Shown here in pieces: positions 29,474 through 40,112 of a stretch of 64,000 bases of DNA. A model generated the notes under the pieces. That model searched no databases, was not told the DNA's origin, and saw only the letters and a program-made list of their open reading frames with translations. This DNA is from Acidimicrobiaceae bacterium (GTDB lineage Bacteria; Actinomycetota; Acidimicrobiia; Acidimicrobiales; MedAcidi-G1), in contig PBYV01000068.1 of the NCBI GenBank assembly GCA_002729765.1, positions 61,815 to 125,814 on the forward strand, written 5' to 3'. Each line of letters opens with the position of its first letter. The stretch's first letter is position 1. Made by a program: the position numbers and the translations under genes.

Positions 29474-31408
29474 ATGGCAACTAATAACAAAACTGTGCTT
29501 GATTCTCGAGTGCCTTCAGGTTCATTAGAAGAGAAATGGGAAAACCATAAATTCTCAATGAACTTGGTAAACCCGAATAACAAAAGAAAATTCGACGTCA
29601 TTGTTGTCGGTACTGGTCTAGCCGGTGCATCTGCTGCAGCCTCCCTAGGAGAACTCGGATACAAAGTTAAAGCTTTTACTTTCCATGACAGTCCTCGTCG
29701 AGCACACAGTATTGCTGCACAAGGCGGAATCAATGCTGCAAAGAACTATAAAAACGACGGCGATTCTGTTTACAGACTTTTCTACGACACAATTAAAGGC
29801 GGTGACTACAGATCTAGAGAAGCCAACGTACATCGTCTCGCAGAAGTCTCAACAAATATCATCGATCAAGCAACAGCTCAGGGAGTTCCTTTTGCTAGAG
29901 AGTATGGAGGCCTTTTAGATAACCGCTCTTTTGGTGGAGCTCAAGTTTCTAGAACTTTTTATGCAAGAGGTCAGACTGGACAACAACTTCTATTAGGTGC
30001 TTACTCAGCAATGATGCGCCAAGTCGCAGCCGGAAATGTTGAACTGCACACTCGTGCAGAACTACTTGATGTAGTAACCAAAGATGGCCAAGCTTGCGGA
30101 ATAGTTACACGTGACTTACTTTCCGGTGAAGTCATTGCTCATTCAGCCCATGCTGTTGTTTTAGCAACTGGTGGTTACGGAAATGTTTATTTCCTCTCCA
30201 CTAACGCGATGATGAGTAATGTTACTGCCGCATGGAGAGCTCACCGTCGTGGCGCTTTTTTCGCAAATCCCTGTTATACGCAAATACATCCGACTTGCAT
30301 TCCTGCTAGTGATGATTTTCAGTCAAAATTGACTTTGATGTCCGAATCCCTCCGAAACGACGGACGCATATGGGTTCCAGAAGCATTTGACGATTCAAGA
30401 CCTGCTAACGAAATCCCCGAAAATGAAAGAGATTACTATCTGGAAACTAGATATCCAGCTTTTGGCAACTTAGTGCCTAGAGATGTTGCTTCCCGAAACG
30501 CTAAAAATGTAGTTGATCAAGGGCATGGAGTGGGTCCATTAAAAAATGGGGTTTACCTAGATTTTTCTGCAGCTGTTGGAAGAGATGGCCATGATGCTAT
30601 TTCCGCAAAATACGGAAATCTCTTCGACATGTATGAAAGCATTACTGGTGAAAACCCATACGAAGTACCTATGCGTATTTATCCCGCAATCCATTACACA
30701 ATGGGTGGTGTATGGGTTGACTACAACCTAATGACGACAATTCCTGGTCTCTATGCCATAGGCGAAGCTAACTTCTCTGACCATGGTGCGAATCGTTTAG
30801 GTGCGAGTGCCCTAATGCAAGGTCTAGCCGATGGTTATTTTGTTCTTCCATACACAATTGGTGACGGTCTGGCAGATCAACTAGGTGAACCAGCAGTTTC
30901 AACCGATGATCCGGTTTTCACAAATGCTGTGAATGCTATAGAAGACGAAACCGCAAAATGGCTTTCAATTAATGGCACTCGCTCAGTCGATTATTTCCAT
31001 AGAGAGCTTGGAAGACTTGTTTGGAATCACATCGGAATGAGCAGAAACAAGGAAGGCCTCGAAAAAGCGGTTTCTGAAATTGGTGCTCTGAAGGAAGAGT
31101 TTTATAACGACGTGCGAGTTTTGGGTAGCGCAGATACTTTAAATCTTTCCTTGGAGAAAGCAGGAAGGGTTTCAGATTTCTTCGAATTAGCAGAATTAAT
31201 GGCACATGACGCTCTAAAGCGAGAAGAGTCTTGTGGCGGACACTTTAGAGAAGAACACCAAACCCCTGAGGGTGAAGCTCAAAGAGACGACGATAATTTT
31301 GCTCATGTAGCTGCTTGGGAATGGAATGGAAAAGAAGATTTACAAACTCGGCATGTTGAAAAACTCGATTTCGAAAATGTGACCCCTACCCAACGAAGCT
31401 ATAAGTGA
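29474..31408 (+). CDS. sdhA: Succinate dehydrogenase flavoprotein subunit
   Basis: [52 protein letters not shown]. Confidence 0.96.
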   Translation: MATNNKTVLDSRVPSGSLEEKWENHKFSMNLVNPNNKRKFDVIVVGTGLAGASAAASLGELGYKVKAFTFHDSPRRAHSIAAQGGINAAKNYKNDGDSVYRLFYDTIKGGDYRSREANVHRLAEVSTNIIDQATAQGVPFAREYGGLLDNRSFGGAQVSRTFYARGQTGQQLLLGAYSAMMRQVAAGNVELHTRAELLDVVTKDGQACGIVTRDLLSGEVIAHSAHAVVLATGGYGNVYFLSTNAMMSNVTAAWRAHRRGAFFANPCYTQIHPTCIPASDDFQSKLTLMSESLRNDGRIWVPEAFDDSRPANEIPENERDYYLETRYPAFGNLVPRDVASRNAKNVVDQGHGVGPLKNGVYLDFSAAVGRDGHDAISAKYGNLFDMYESITGENPYEVPMRIYPAIHYTMGGVWVDYNLMTTIPGLYAIGEANFSDHGANRLGASALMQGLADGYFVLPYTIGDGLADQLGEPAVSTDDPVFTNAVNAIEDETAKWLSINGTRSVDYFHRELGRLVWNHIGMSRNKEGLEKAVSEIGALKEEFYNDVRVLGSADTLNLSLEKAGRVSDFFELAELMAHDALKREESCGGHFREEHQTPEGEAQRDDDNFAHVAAWEWNGKEDLQTRHVEKLDFENVTPTQRSYK

Positions 31409-31415
31409 GAAAAAA

Positions 31416-32186
31416 ATGTCAGAAGTAATTACCGTGAATTTAAAGATTTGGCGCCAAGAGAGTCCTGAAAAATCGGGCTATTTCGAAGAATACACTCAGA
31501 AAATAACAACTGAAGCTTCCTTTTTGGAAATGATAGACCTTCTCAATGAGGATCTAAACAGTCAAGGACTTGAACCTGTTGCTATTGAAAGTGACTGCCG
31601 CGAAGGAATCTGCGGCACTTGCGGAGTGATGATAAACGGACAGGCTCACGGACCTAGAAAAGCGACAACAACTTGCCAATTGCATATGCGTGAATTTTCT
31701 GACGGTGACGAAATTGTTATTGAACCTTTTAGAGCAATTTCTTTTCCGGTTATTCGAGATCTGGTAGTAGATAGATCCCCTTTTGACCAAATTATCGAAT
31801 CAGGAGGTTACATATCTGTCAACACTGGTGCAGCTTCTGATGCGAATCTAACCCCAGTTCCGAAAGAAGCTGCCGATCAAGCTTTTGATGCAGCTGCATG
31901 CATAGGATGCGGCGCCTGTGTAGCTGCCTGTCCAAATTCTGCTGCACAGTTATTTACATCCGCCAAACTTGCTCATATGGCATCATTGCCTCAAGGTCAG
32001 CCTGAAAGATGGAAAAGAACTGAAATGATGGTTGGAACTATGGAAGAATTTTTTGGTTCTTGCACAAACCATGGAGAATGCCATGAGGCTTGCCCTAAAG
32101 AGATAAATCTTGACTTTATTGCTTTCATGAATCGCGACTACATGAAAGCAAAAGTCAAAAACCGTGCTCTGTCTGGGCAACGTTAA
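31416..32186 (+). CDS. sdhB: Succinate dehydrogenase iron-sulfur subunit
   Basis: CREGICGTCGVMINGQ and CIGCGACVAACPNSA clusters. Confidence 0.95.
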   Translation: MSEVITVNLKIWRQESPEKSGYFEEYTQKITTEASFLEMIDLLNEDLNSQGLEPVAIESDCREGICGTCGVMINGQAHGPRKATTTCQLHMREFSDGDEIVIEPFRAISFPVIRDLVVDRSPFDQIIESGGYISVNTGAASDANLTPVPKEAADQAFDAAACIGCGACVAACPNSAAQLFTSAKLAHMASLPQGQPERWKRTEMMVGTMEEFFGSCTNHGECHEACPKEINLDFIAFMNRDYMKAKVKNRALSGQR

Positions 32187-32209
32187 CGAAAGTAGAGATA
32201 AAATATATT

Positions 32210-32452
32210 ATGAGTCCAGTAGCAACAATTATCTGGTTTGTTGGAATAGCATTTTGGATTAAATTCCTTTTAGATATTCGAAAAAGACCTGAACTTAAAA
32301 AATCTTGGTTTCTACCATTTTTGATCATCGGATTTGTCTGTGCTCTACTCGGAATAGGCATCGGCCTTCTTGTACTTTGTGGAGTCTATTGGTATAAAGC
32401 CGGCAGAATTTCCCCCTCTGATGGGGCAGAAAATAGTAACCCTTTCAACTAA
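32210..32452 (+). CDS. Small two-TM membrane protein, hypothetical
   Basis: 80 aa, two hydrophobic helices, 23 nt after sdhB. Confidence 0.6.
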   Translation: MSPVATIIWFVGIAFWIKFLLDIRKRPELKKSWFLPFLIIGFVCALLGIGIGLLVLCGVYWYKAGRISPSDGAENSNPFN

Positions 32453-32521
32453 GGAACAATAAATTCTTGTTGTTATTTAGAACGCCGCCAAAGAACCTCT
32501 ATCTCGGACTAACGTAATTTT

Positions 32522-32938
32522 GTGCCACATAGCCATAAAGTAAAAGTTCGTTTCTACGAATTAGACCCTTACGGTCATTTAAATCATTCTGCCTATGTTC
32601 AGTTATTTGAAACCGGTCGTATAGAAATGCTTGAACAAGCTGGCTTAGCTCTGCATGAAATTGAGAAAAATAACTTTAGGTTCGTCGTATCGCAAATAGA
32701 GACAGCATTTCTAAAACCTGTGGAAGCAGGTTCTTTTCTCACAATAAAAACTGAAATTATGGAAATTCGTAGAGCTTCATCTTTGTGGTGGCAGCAAATC
32801 ATGGATGAGACCGATGTAGTGGCTACACAGCGTGTCAGAGTTGCAATCACTAACCGTGAGGGGAAACCGATTCGCGCCCCACAACAGATAATTGAAGCAT
32901 TGACTCCCTTTCTGTCGAGTTTTAAAAACGATGAATAA
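32522..32938 (+). CDS. Acyl-CoA thioesterase (4HBT/hotdog fold)
   Basis: VRFYELDPYGHLNHSAYVQLFETGRIEML. Confidence 0.9.
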   Translation: MPHSHKVKVRFYELDPYGHLNHSAYVQLFETGRIEMLEQAGLALHEIEKNNFRFVVSQIETAFLKPVEAGSFLTIKTEIMEIRRASSLWWQQIMDETDVVATQRVRVAITNREGKPIRAPQQIIEALTPFLSSFKNDE

Positions 32939-33884
32939 TATTGTCTTAATCTTTTTCCGCTTAAAAAAACCCACTAACAACCTCCTTAGAGGAATTGCTA
33001 TGGGAATTGCTGATGTTGTGCCTGGAGTATCTGGAGGAACAATCGCTCTAGTCCTTGGCATCTACGAACAACTTCTAGAAAACATAAGCAATTGTGCTTT
33101 AAGTGTAGGAAAAATCCTGAAGGGAGACTTCTCAGGATTCATCCAACAACTCAAAAAAGTTAACTTCTTCTTCCTGATTCCAGTTATTGCTGGGATGTTC
33201 GTAACGATTGTTTCAGTTTCAGGACCTATGGTCAATCTACTTGAAGAGCATCCTGAACCAATGTCAGGTTTATTTTTCGGTCTGGTAACAGCATCTGCAA
33301 TTATCGCCTTTTCATTAATAAATTATTGGAATTTGCAAAAGATTATATTTTCATTATCTACAGCAATTCTTTTCTTCGCTCTATTGGGTTTTCGATCTAG
33401 TGCTTTTGAAAACCCATCTTCATGGGTCTTCTTTCTTTCAGGATTCATTGCTATTTGCGCATGGATACTCCCAGGAGTGTCCGGCGCATTCTTGCTTCTT
33501 ATAATGGGAAATTATGCTTCTGTTTTAACTGCGATTGATAATCAAGACTTTGAGAAACTTTCGATGCTTTCGCTCGGTGCGGTTATTGGACTTGCAGTTT
33601 TTTCTACTCTATTAAAGTTCCTATTAGATAAACATAAAGACATAGTTCTGTCTTGTTTAATTGGTTTGATGCTTGGATCATCAAGGGTTCTATGGCCTTG
33701 GCCTAATGGAGTCGGTGTGATTAACGAAGATGGTAATGAAATACTTTCTGGAACAAACATTGACTGGCCTAATTCGAACAATTTTCTCACACCTCTGCTT
33801 TTAGGTTTTTTAGCTTTCGGAATTGTTCTAATAATTGATTCAGTTTCTAAAAGGTCCACGAAACCCAAAATTAGTAATTCTTAA
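32931..33884 (+). CDS. DUF368-family membrane protein
   Basis: GIAMGIADVVPGVSGGTIALVLGIYEQL; ILPGVSGAFLLLIMGNY. Confidence 0.9.
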   Translation: MNNIVLIFFRLKKPTNNLLRGIAMGIADVVPGVSGGTIALVLGIYEQLLENISNCALSVGKILKGDFSGFIQQLKKVNFFFLIPVIAGMFVTIVSVSGPMVNLLEEHPEPMSGLFFGLVTASAIIAFSLINYWNLQKIIFSLSTAILFFALLGFRSSAFENPSSWVFFLSGFIAICAWILPGVSGAFLLLIMGNYASVLTAIDNQDFEKLSMLSLGAVIGLAVFSTLLKFLLDKHKDIVLSCLIGLMLGSSRVLWPWPNGVGVINEDGNEILSGTNIDWPNSNNFLTPLLLGFLAFGIVLIIDSVSKRSTKPKISNS

Positions 33885-34817
33885 TTATCTTTGAGGTTGG
33901 TTAAACTCGATCCACGCATGACCTTTGCGGCCATCGTTAGTTTGTATAGAAACCAGGCCGCGTGGAAAACGTGAAATGCGGCCATTGTCAGGATCTGTTA
34001 GAAGAACAGGCGCCCATCCAATTGGTTCAAATTCAATAATTGTTTCTCCAAGTTTGACATGACCGCTTGTTGGGATTCCTTCTTCTCCTAATTGTGGGTT
34101 CGATGCAACCCTATATTCTGCAATGAGTCCATCAGGAGAGGAGTAATACCCGATTCCCGCATCATGTCCCTCTACCGACACCGCATGGAACCTTGATCCG
34201 TCATCGAAACGTCCTGAGAACCAAGTCCATCCTTTATCCCACCAATCTCTTTCTGCCCATGAATGATCCCGTTGACCCCATCCGTCTATCTGAGACTTTG
34301 TTTCACCTATTTGTATTTCACCTGAAACTCTGCACGGAATTTCATATCGGGTAGTTACGTCATAATGAAATGCCCAAGGTTCTGCTCCATCATTTTCATT
34401 TTCGTGAGAATCAGTAGCCCAACCCAGATCAATCCCGACGGGGACCCTCTCACCTCTCATGTCTCCATAAGCTTCTGTGGGGTCATCTAAAACAACTCCG
34501 AATGCTTCAATACCTACGCTGAAATACTCAAGCGGGCTTTCAACTGCTAAATCTGCCCATAAACCTGTAGATCTAATTTCTAATCCTGGCTGTTCAGGAA
34601 TTGCTGCTTCATGGTCAACAATAAAAACAGGTTTCTGATCTTGACCTACTATGCAACACCAGAACCAGCATTCGTTAAGGTTGGAGCACACAGCAAGCCG
34701 TACGTACCCTCCATTCTTGCCTGCATCATCGAACCAGTCCATGTACCAGGATTCACTCCAAAGTCTTTCTGGTCCTTTTTCGTGACGTTTTTCATCGGCA
34801 GGTCTTGGAACACTCAT
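33885..34817 (-). CDS. AttH/CrtC-like (lipocalin-type) protein, tentative DUF7064/7065-like
   Basis: GWGQRDHSWAERDWWDKGWTWFSGRFDDGSRFHAV motif. Confidence 0.6.
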   Translation of the reverse strand: MSVPRPADEKRHEKGPERLWSESWYMDWFDDAGKNGGYVRLAVCSNLNECWFWCCIVGQDQKPVFIVDHEAAIPEQPGLEIRSTGLWADLAVESPLEYFSVGIEAFGVVLDDPTEAYGDMRGERVPVGIDLGWATDSHENENDGAEPWAFHYDVTTRYEIPCRVSGEIQIGETKSQIDGWGQRDHSWAERDWWDKGWTWFSGRFDDGSRFHAVSVEGHDAGIGYYSSPDGLIAEYRVASNPQLGEEGIPTSGHVKLGETIIEFEPIGWAPVLLTDPDNGRISRFPRGLVSIQTNDGRKGHAWIEFNQPQR

Positions 34818-35926
34818 ATATTAATCTCCTCATAATAAGGGTACGGATCATTATTGGGATCTTGTTGTGGGGGTTCAACCTCAGCAGTGACTAGAGGGTA
34901 AAGGTCTTTTGAAATATCACGTGGACAATCCCAGTCGATTTCTTCCTCAACTCCGGCCATTTGAGCAAAAGGTCTCAAAAAAGTAAAATAAACATAGGCA
35001 CCGCACTTAATACGATCATCTCGACTCATATCAACAATATTTCTATAATGAATTTTTTGAACTTTTTTTACTTCTGAAACAAAGGTTTCAAACTGATCGT
35101 CATCTATCGGTTCGAGTTGTCCATTTTTGTTAGTAAAGATCGCAAATGAACTCAAATGATTCAAATAATCTTCTGGCGTTGTCACTGAAGTTCCAAAATC
35201 TGTAACCGTTACTTGAACTTCAGGGTCTAATACAAAAACTGCTGTCAGGTCTTCATAAGGTAAATCAGAAGCGACCTCTGACCACCAGAAATCACTTTTA
35301 GCAAGTCTGTAATAATCCCGGACAATCATTGTTCTACCGTCTTCTAATTTGTATGGTCCGGTATCGCCATGACCTACTCGGGTGTCGAAATAAAGTAAAA
35401 AAAGGTAGTTAATTAAAGTTGCATTCAAACGTCTTATCAAAGCTTTCCTGTCATCATCAACGGGGCGTAGGGCTTGTTGGAAGAGTTCTAATTGGGCTGA
35501 TTCCAATACATTTATCCTGTTGTCATTCTCGGCAGAATGTAAGAATTCACCACCTCTGTATGAACGAGACACGCGTCCCCAAAAATCCAAAACTGTGTGT
35601 GCATTTGAAACATCATCTAAAGATTGATCGATCAAAGACATTATGTTTCTTCCGATCAACCAAAAATTCGCTACTCCCCAAAGAAAAACTGAATTCGCTT
35701 GACAACCTGGTCTTCTTGCTTCCCGACCGATCTCTTCTGGTTGCATCGATGCAGTTATAACTTTTATCGCTTCCGGATATCGTAAAAAAGCTTCAATAGC
35801 GGAAACGGTTACATAAGAAGTAACTGGAATTAGTTGAGACGAATAGCCCGTCCTTTCAGCCATAAGATGCGCTGAGACTGGGTTTATTGATCTTAGGTAA
35901 TTGTTTACTTCTATAGTTTTATTCAT
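34814..35926 (-). CDS. Hypothetical protein (370 aa), no family recognised
   Basis: Long ORF, 4-nt overlap with the downstream gene and 1-nt gap to the upstream gene. Confidence 0.6.
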   Translation of the reverse strand: MNKTIEVNNYLRSINPVSAHLMAERTGYSSQLIPVTSYVTVSAIEAFLRYPEAIKVITASMQPEEIGREARRPGCQANSVFLWGVANFWLIGRNIMSLIDQSLDDVSNAHTVLDFWGRVSRSYRGGEFLHSAENDNRINVLESAQLELFQQALRPVDDDRKALIRRLNATLINYLFLLYFDTRVGHGDTGPYKLEDGRTMIVRDYYRLAKSDFWWSEVASDLPYEDLTAVFVLDPEVQVTVTDFGTSVTTPEDYLNHLSSFAIFTNKNGQLEPIDDDQFETFVSEVKKVQKIHYRNIVDMSRDDRIKCGAYVYFTFLRPFAQMAGVEEEIDWDCPRDISKDLYPLVTAEVEPPQQDPNNDPYPYYEEINI

Positions 35927-35927
35927 A

Positions 35928-36275
35928 TCAATCAGCTAAATAAATTGAACCTGTGATTTCGGTTCCATCGAGGATTATCTCAGTCCCGTTTTCAGGTTCA
36001 TGAGAAAACTCAGCCGCTATCAAACCTGGAATTTGAAATTCGCGACTAACTATCCCAATATGGCTTCTGATTGTACCTCCTGTGCAAATTACTCCAGATA
36101 AGTCATCAAAAATAGGAGATAAGAAAGTGGCGCCTGCATCTCTTATTACTGCAATGACACCGTCGGTTCCTGCATCCATTAAGTCAAGAACATCTTCTGG
36201 ACCCTCTAAACGTTTCCAAAATCCTCTAATAATTTCATAATCATAGGTTTTTTGCCCAATACCAATCTTTTCCAT
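35928..36275 (-). CDS. Stand-alone PEP-utilizer phosphohistidine swivelling domain
   Basis: TGGTIRSHIGIVSREFQIPGLIAAEF with candidate phospho-His; no ATP-grasp or PEP-binding domain. Confidence 0.8.
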   Translation of the reverse strand: MEKIGIGQKTYDYEIIRGFWKRLEGPEDVLDLMDAGTDGVIAVIRDAGATFLSPIFDDLSGVICTGGTIRSHIGIVSREFQIPGLIAAEFSHEPENGTEIILDGTEITGSIYLAD

Positions 36276-36335
36276 TATTTAAGAGTACTAGGAAGATCCG
36301 AAGAGATCTGTTACGAGTGAGCGTAAGATTGAACA

Positions 36336-36740
36336 GTGAGAAAAATCGTGCACCTATCAGAGGAATGGGTAGAGGAATTAAACAATACTGCCCAATCTCA
36401 CAAAGGTTTTAAAGAAGCTACAACTGAAACCGAGCTTGTGATCGAGTACAGAGTTGTCGAAGAGGAAACTTTTGTCTGGCAAATCAATATCGACAAGGGT
36501 GTAATCGAAATTTACATTGGTAATAACCATGAACCCGATGTTTGGTTTGAAACCGATAGATCAGTAGCGATTTCATTATTTAAAGGAACGATAAATCCTT
36601 TAAATGCAATAATTGAAGGAACGATGCAAATAGGTGGTGACCCAAGAAAGCTTATTGAAGCATCAGGAATGTTCGAACAACTCGAAGACGTGTTTGCAAC
36701 AATCCGTGATATGACAGTTACCAATATCCAAAAACACTAG
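36336..36740 (+). CDS. SCP2 sterol-binding-domain-like protein
   Basis: ISLFKGTINPLNAIIEGTMQIGGDPRKLIEASGMFEQLEDVF. Confidence 0.7.
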   Translation: MRKIVHLSEEWVEELNNTAQSHKGFKEATTETELVIEYRVVEEETFVWQINIDKGVIEIYIGNNHEPDVWFETDRSVAISLFKGTINPLNAIIEGTMQIGGDPRKLIEASGMFEQLEDVFATIRDMTVTNIQKH

Positions 36741-36752
36741 TAGCTTTTACAT

Positions 36753-37187
36753 ATGGGCGAATTATTAGAAATTTGGTTGAAAAAAAACCATGGTGAACCA
36801 ATGGTTGCACTAACCGAAGCAGAAGTTAGAGCGGGTGAAGGAATCAAGGATTCTGCAAAAGAGCCCCATGCAGATCGACAAGTAACTGTTCTGTCAAAAG
36901 AAAGCTGGGAAGCAGCAACTGAAAGTATCGGGAAATCTGTTGACCCTGGAGAACGAAGAGCAAATTTTATCGTAAGCGGCGTGGAGCTTGAAGAAACCAT
37001 CGGAAAGATTCTTCAAATCGGTGAACTGAAAATTAAAGTGACAGGTGAGACAGTTCCATGCAAACTAATGAACGAGGTGTCCGACGGACTCCGCGATGCT
37101 TTGAAACCTGAATGGCGCGGTGGTGTTACAGGGTCTGTTATAAACGATTGTTTAGTTAAAAAAGGTGATTCTGTTAACTGGATGTAA
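36753..37187 (+). CDS. MOSC-domain-like protein
   Basis: DPGERRANFIVSGVELEETIGKILQIGELKIKVTGETVPCKLM ... WRGGVTGSV. Confidence 0.7.
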   Translation: MGELLEIWLKKNHGEPMVALTEAEVRAGEGIKDSAKEPHADRQVTVLSKESWEAATESIGKSVDPGERRANFIVSGVELEETIGKILQIGELKIKVTGETVPCKLMNEVSDGLRDALKPEWRGGVTGSVINDCLVKKGDSVNWM

Positions 37188-37196
37188 AACTGATTT

Positions 37197-38186
37197 TTAA
37201 ATTAGTTTCAAATCAGAAACAGTGTCTCGCTCTTCAGACAATTCTTGCACCGAAGCGTCGATTTTCATTTTTGAGAAGTCATCTATTTTAAGATCGGTAA
37301 CAATTTCCCAATCCCCATTCGAACATGTGACCGGGAAAGATGAAATTAGACCTTCTTCGACACCATAGCTGCCATCAGAACATACAGCCATTGACACCCA
37401 ATCATTTGCAGAGGTTGCATCAATCCAGTCTCTGACATGATCAATCGCAGCATTAGCAGCTGAAGCTGCACTTGAAGCACCGCGTGCTTCAATGATGGCC
37501 GCTCCTCTTTGTTGCACTGAAGGGATAAAAGTATTTTCTAGCCAATTCTGATCATCTATCACTTCAGCAACAGATTTGTCAGAAGTTTTACAATTAAATA
37601 AATCCGGATACTGGGTTGCAGAATGGTTTCCCCAAATGGTCATTTTAGTTATCTCTGTTGTAGGAATTTCTAACTTATGAGCAACTTGAGTGATAGCCCT
37701 GTTGTGATCTAAACGAGTCATAGCCGAAAATCTTTGATTAGGTATATCGGGCGCATTATTCATCGCAATTAGACAATTAGTGTTCGCTGGGTTCCCTACT
37801 ACTAATACACGTAAATCTTCTGCTGCTTTTGCGTTTAATGCTTCCCCTTGGCCAGTAAAAATTTCACCATTTGCTTCTAAAAGGTCTTTGCGCTCCATAC
37901 CTTTACTTCTTGGTCTAGATCCAACCAATAAAGCAATATTGGCTCCGTCAAAAGCATTTTCTGCTTGATCTGCAAGCTCTATTTCTTGCAATAAAGGAAA
38001 AGCGCAGTCATCAAGTTCCATCGCAACTCCTTCTAATGCTCCCATTGCAGGTGGTATCTCCAACAGTTGAAGAATGACGGGCTGATTCGGGCCACAAAGC
38101 TGACCGCTAGCTATGCGAAAAACGAGGCTATAGCCGATCTGACCTGCAGCTCCTGTTACAGCTATTCGAATTGGATTCTGGTTCAA
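37197..38186 (-). CDS. mdh: Malate dehydrogenase
   Basis: [50 protein letters not shown]. Confidence 0.95.
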   Translation of the reverse strand: MNQNPIRIAVTGAAGQIGYSLVFRIASGQLCGPNQPVILQLLEIPPAMGALEGVAMELDDCAFPLLQEIELADQAENAFDGANIALLVGSRPRSKGMERKDLLEANGEIFTGQGEALNAKAAEDLRVLVVGNPANTNCLIAMNNAPDIPNQRFSAMTRLDHNRAITQVAHKLEIPTTEITKMTIWGNHSATQYPDLFNCKTSDKSVAEVIDDQNWLENTFIPSVQQRGAAIIEARGASSAASAANAAIDHVRDWIDATSANDWVSMAVCSDGSYGVEEGLISSFPVTCSNGDWEIVTDLKIDDFSKMKIDASVQELSEERDTVSDLKLI

Positions 38187-38285
38187 GATCTACTCCATTT
38201 AATTATTTTTGCGTTCACCTGAGAATACTTTCTAAATTCTTAAATTGGTGTAAAAAATCACAATCAAATCGCTTTGTTACTTTTT

Positions 38286-40112
38286 TCACACTTCTCTTGT
38301 GTTACCTATCCAAGATTCGTAAAGCTTCGAATAGATTCCTTCTAAGTTGACTAAGTCAGAGTGTTCTCCTTTTTCAACTATCTTGCCTTTATCAAAAACC
38401 AAAATTAAATCTGCCCGTTCAGCAGTTGATATCCGATGAGCGACACTTACCGTAGTGCGACCTTGCGCTAATCGTTCTAACGTAACCTCCAACATCTGTT
38501 CCGTTTCAGGGTCAATTGCCGAAGTGGCTTCATCTAAAATCAATAATCCTGGATCTGCTACTTGCGCTCTAGCTAATGCCACCAATTGTCTTTCTCCCAC
38601 TGAAAGAGATTCACCTCTTTCACCAACACGAGTTTCCAATCCTTCGGGTAGTTGTTCTATCCAAGGCCATAGTCCTAGATCATCAATGGCTTCCTCTGCT
38701 TCACTTCTTTGAGCATCATTTCGACCAAAACGAACATTCTCGATCACACTGGTGTCAAAAAGAAAACCGTCTTGTGGGACCATCCGTATTGTTCTGTGCC
38801 TGTGATCGGAATCTATTTCTTTAAGGTCTTGACCGTTGACAAGTATCCGTCCACTTGTTGGGTCAGCTAAACGAGTAAGTAATTTAGCAAAAGTTGTCTT
38901 TCCTGAACCTGTTTCACCAACAACAGCAACTGAGATTCCGGCCGGTATGTAAATGTCTACGTTGTCGAGCACCACTCCTCCGGTTCGATATGAAAAATCA
39001 AGTTCTTCGACTTTCACGTCAAGCGGACTATTGGGCAAAGTCAAACCTTGATGAGGTTCTTTAACTTCAATTTCTTTATCTAGAACTTCTAAAACTTTCC
39101 ACCATCCCGCGAGCGCAGTCTGAGTTTGATTCAGCACTTCACCTAATTCCGAAATTGGCATTACTAAAAGGTTCGACAAAAATACGAAAGCGATCAATTC
39201 TCCTGAAGTTACTCCCCAGTCTGGGCCCCAATAAACACCTGCACCAACTACTGCTGCAATTGCAGCGACTCCAATAATGTCAGTGATAGGCAAAACAAAT
39301 GAAAAATATTTTTGAGCAACCATCTGCTCTTTGTATTGATCATCAATGGCATGATGTAGTTTTGATCTGGTTTTTCGACGATACCCATAAGCTCTAACAA
39401 CATCGACCCCTTGAATAGACTCTGAAACTACTGAAAGTGTGTCTGATACCCGACTCCTAACTCGATCATGAGCTCGTAATTGTCTTCGTTGCATCCATTT
39501 GAGAACAGGGAACAGTGGAGCATGAACTAAAAGAGTGACTATTGAAAGATGCCAAGAGTAAACAACCATAATTACTAAAACTGCCAGTATCTGTATGGAA
39601 TTAATTATCCAAGCTATCGCTCCCCATTGAGCAAATTGTGTAAGGGTCTCAACATCACTTGTTACTCTTGCGGTGTAAGCACCCTTTCTAGCTTGCACGT
39701 GATCAGCGATGCTTAATTTATGTAGATGTTCAAATGTGCGTATCCGTAAACCCATTAAAACATTTTCTGCTGTTTTAGCTAAACGGTAATAGGTTGCTTT
39801 ACCGAGAGCCATTCCCGCAATTGAAAGAAACATCGCTATTAAGGAAAAAAATAGAACTGAATTCACATTTACACCACTAGATGTAATTCCTCTATCAAGC
39901 ACTTCTTTGATTGTTAGTGGCACCAATAACTTTCCACCTGCTACTGCTAGTGCCATCAAAGCTGTTAGTGAAATACCCGCTTTTAATTCCGGAGAGGCCT
40001 TTAAACCTCTCTTAAGAACATTTAGGGCGCCTACCTCTTCGATTCCTTCCAAACCTTGTATCTCATTTTCGAAATCTTTTCCTAAAGCATCATGCCCGTC
40101 TAAGAATGTCAT
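38286..40112 (-). CDS. ABC transporter, fused permease/ATPase
   Basis: VVGETGSGKTTFAKLL; LSVGERQLVALARAQVADPGLLILDEATSAID. Confidence 0.93.
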   Translation of the reverse strand: MTFLDGHDALGKDFENEIQGLEGIEEVGALNVLKRGLKASPELKAGISLTALMALAVAGGKLLVPLTIKEVLDRGITSSGVNVNSVLFFSLIAMFLSIAGMALGKATYYRLAKTAENVLMGLRIRTFEHLHKLSIADHVQARKGAYTARVTSDVETLTQFAQWGAIAWIINSIQILAVLVIMVVYSWHLSIVTLLVHAPLFPVLKWMQRRQLRAHDRVRSRVSDTLSVVSESIQGVDVVRAYGYRRKTRSKLHHAIDDQYKEQMVAQKYFSFVLPITDIIGVAAIAAVVGAGVYWGPDWGVTSGELIAFVFLSNLLVMPISELGEVLNQTQTALAGWWKVLEVLDKEIEVKEPHQGLTLPNSPLDVKVEELDFSYRTGGVVLDNVDIYIPAGISVAVVGETGSGKTTFAKLLTRLADPTSGRILVNGQDLKEIDSDHRHRTIRMVPQDGFLFDTSVIENVRFGRNDAQRSEAEEAIDDLGLWPWIEQLPEGLETRVGERGESLSVGERQLVALARAQVADPGLLILDEATSAIDPETEQMLEVTLERLAQGRTTVSVAHRISTAERADLILVFDKGKIVEKGEHSDLVNLEGIYSKLYESWIGNTREV

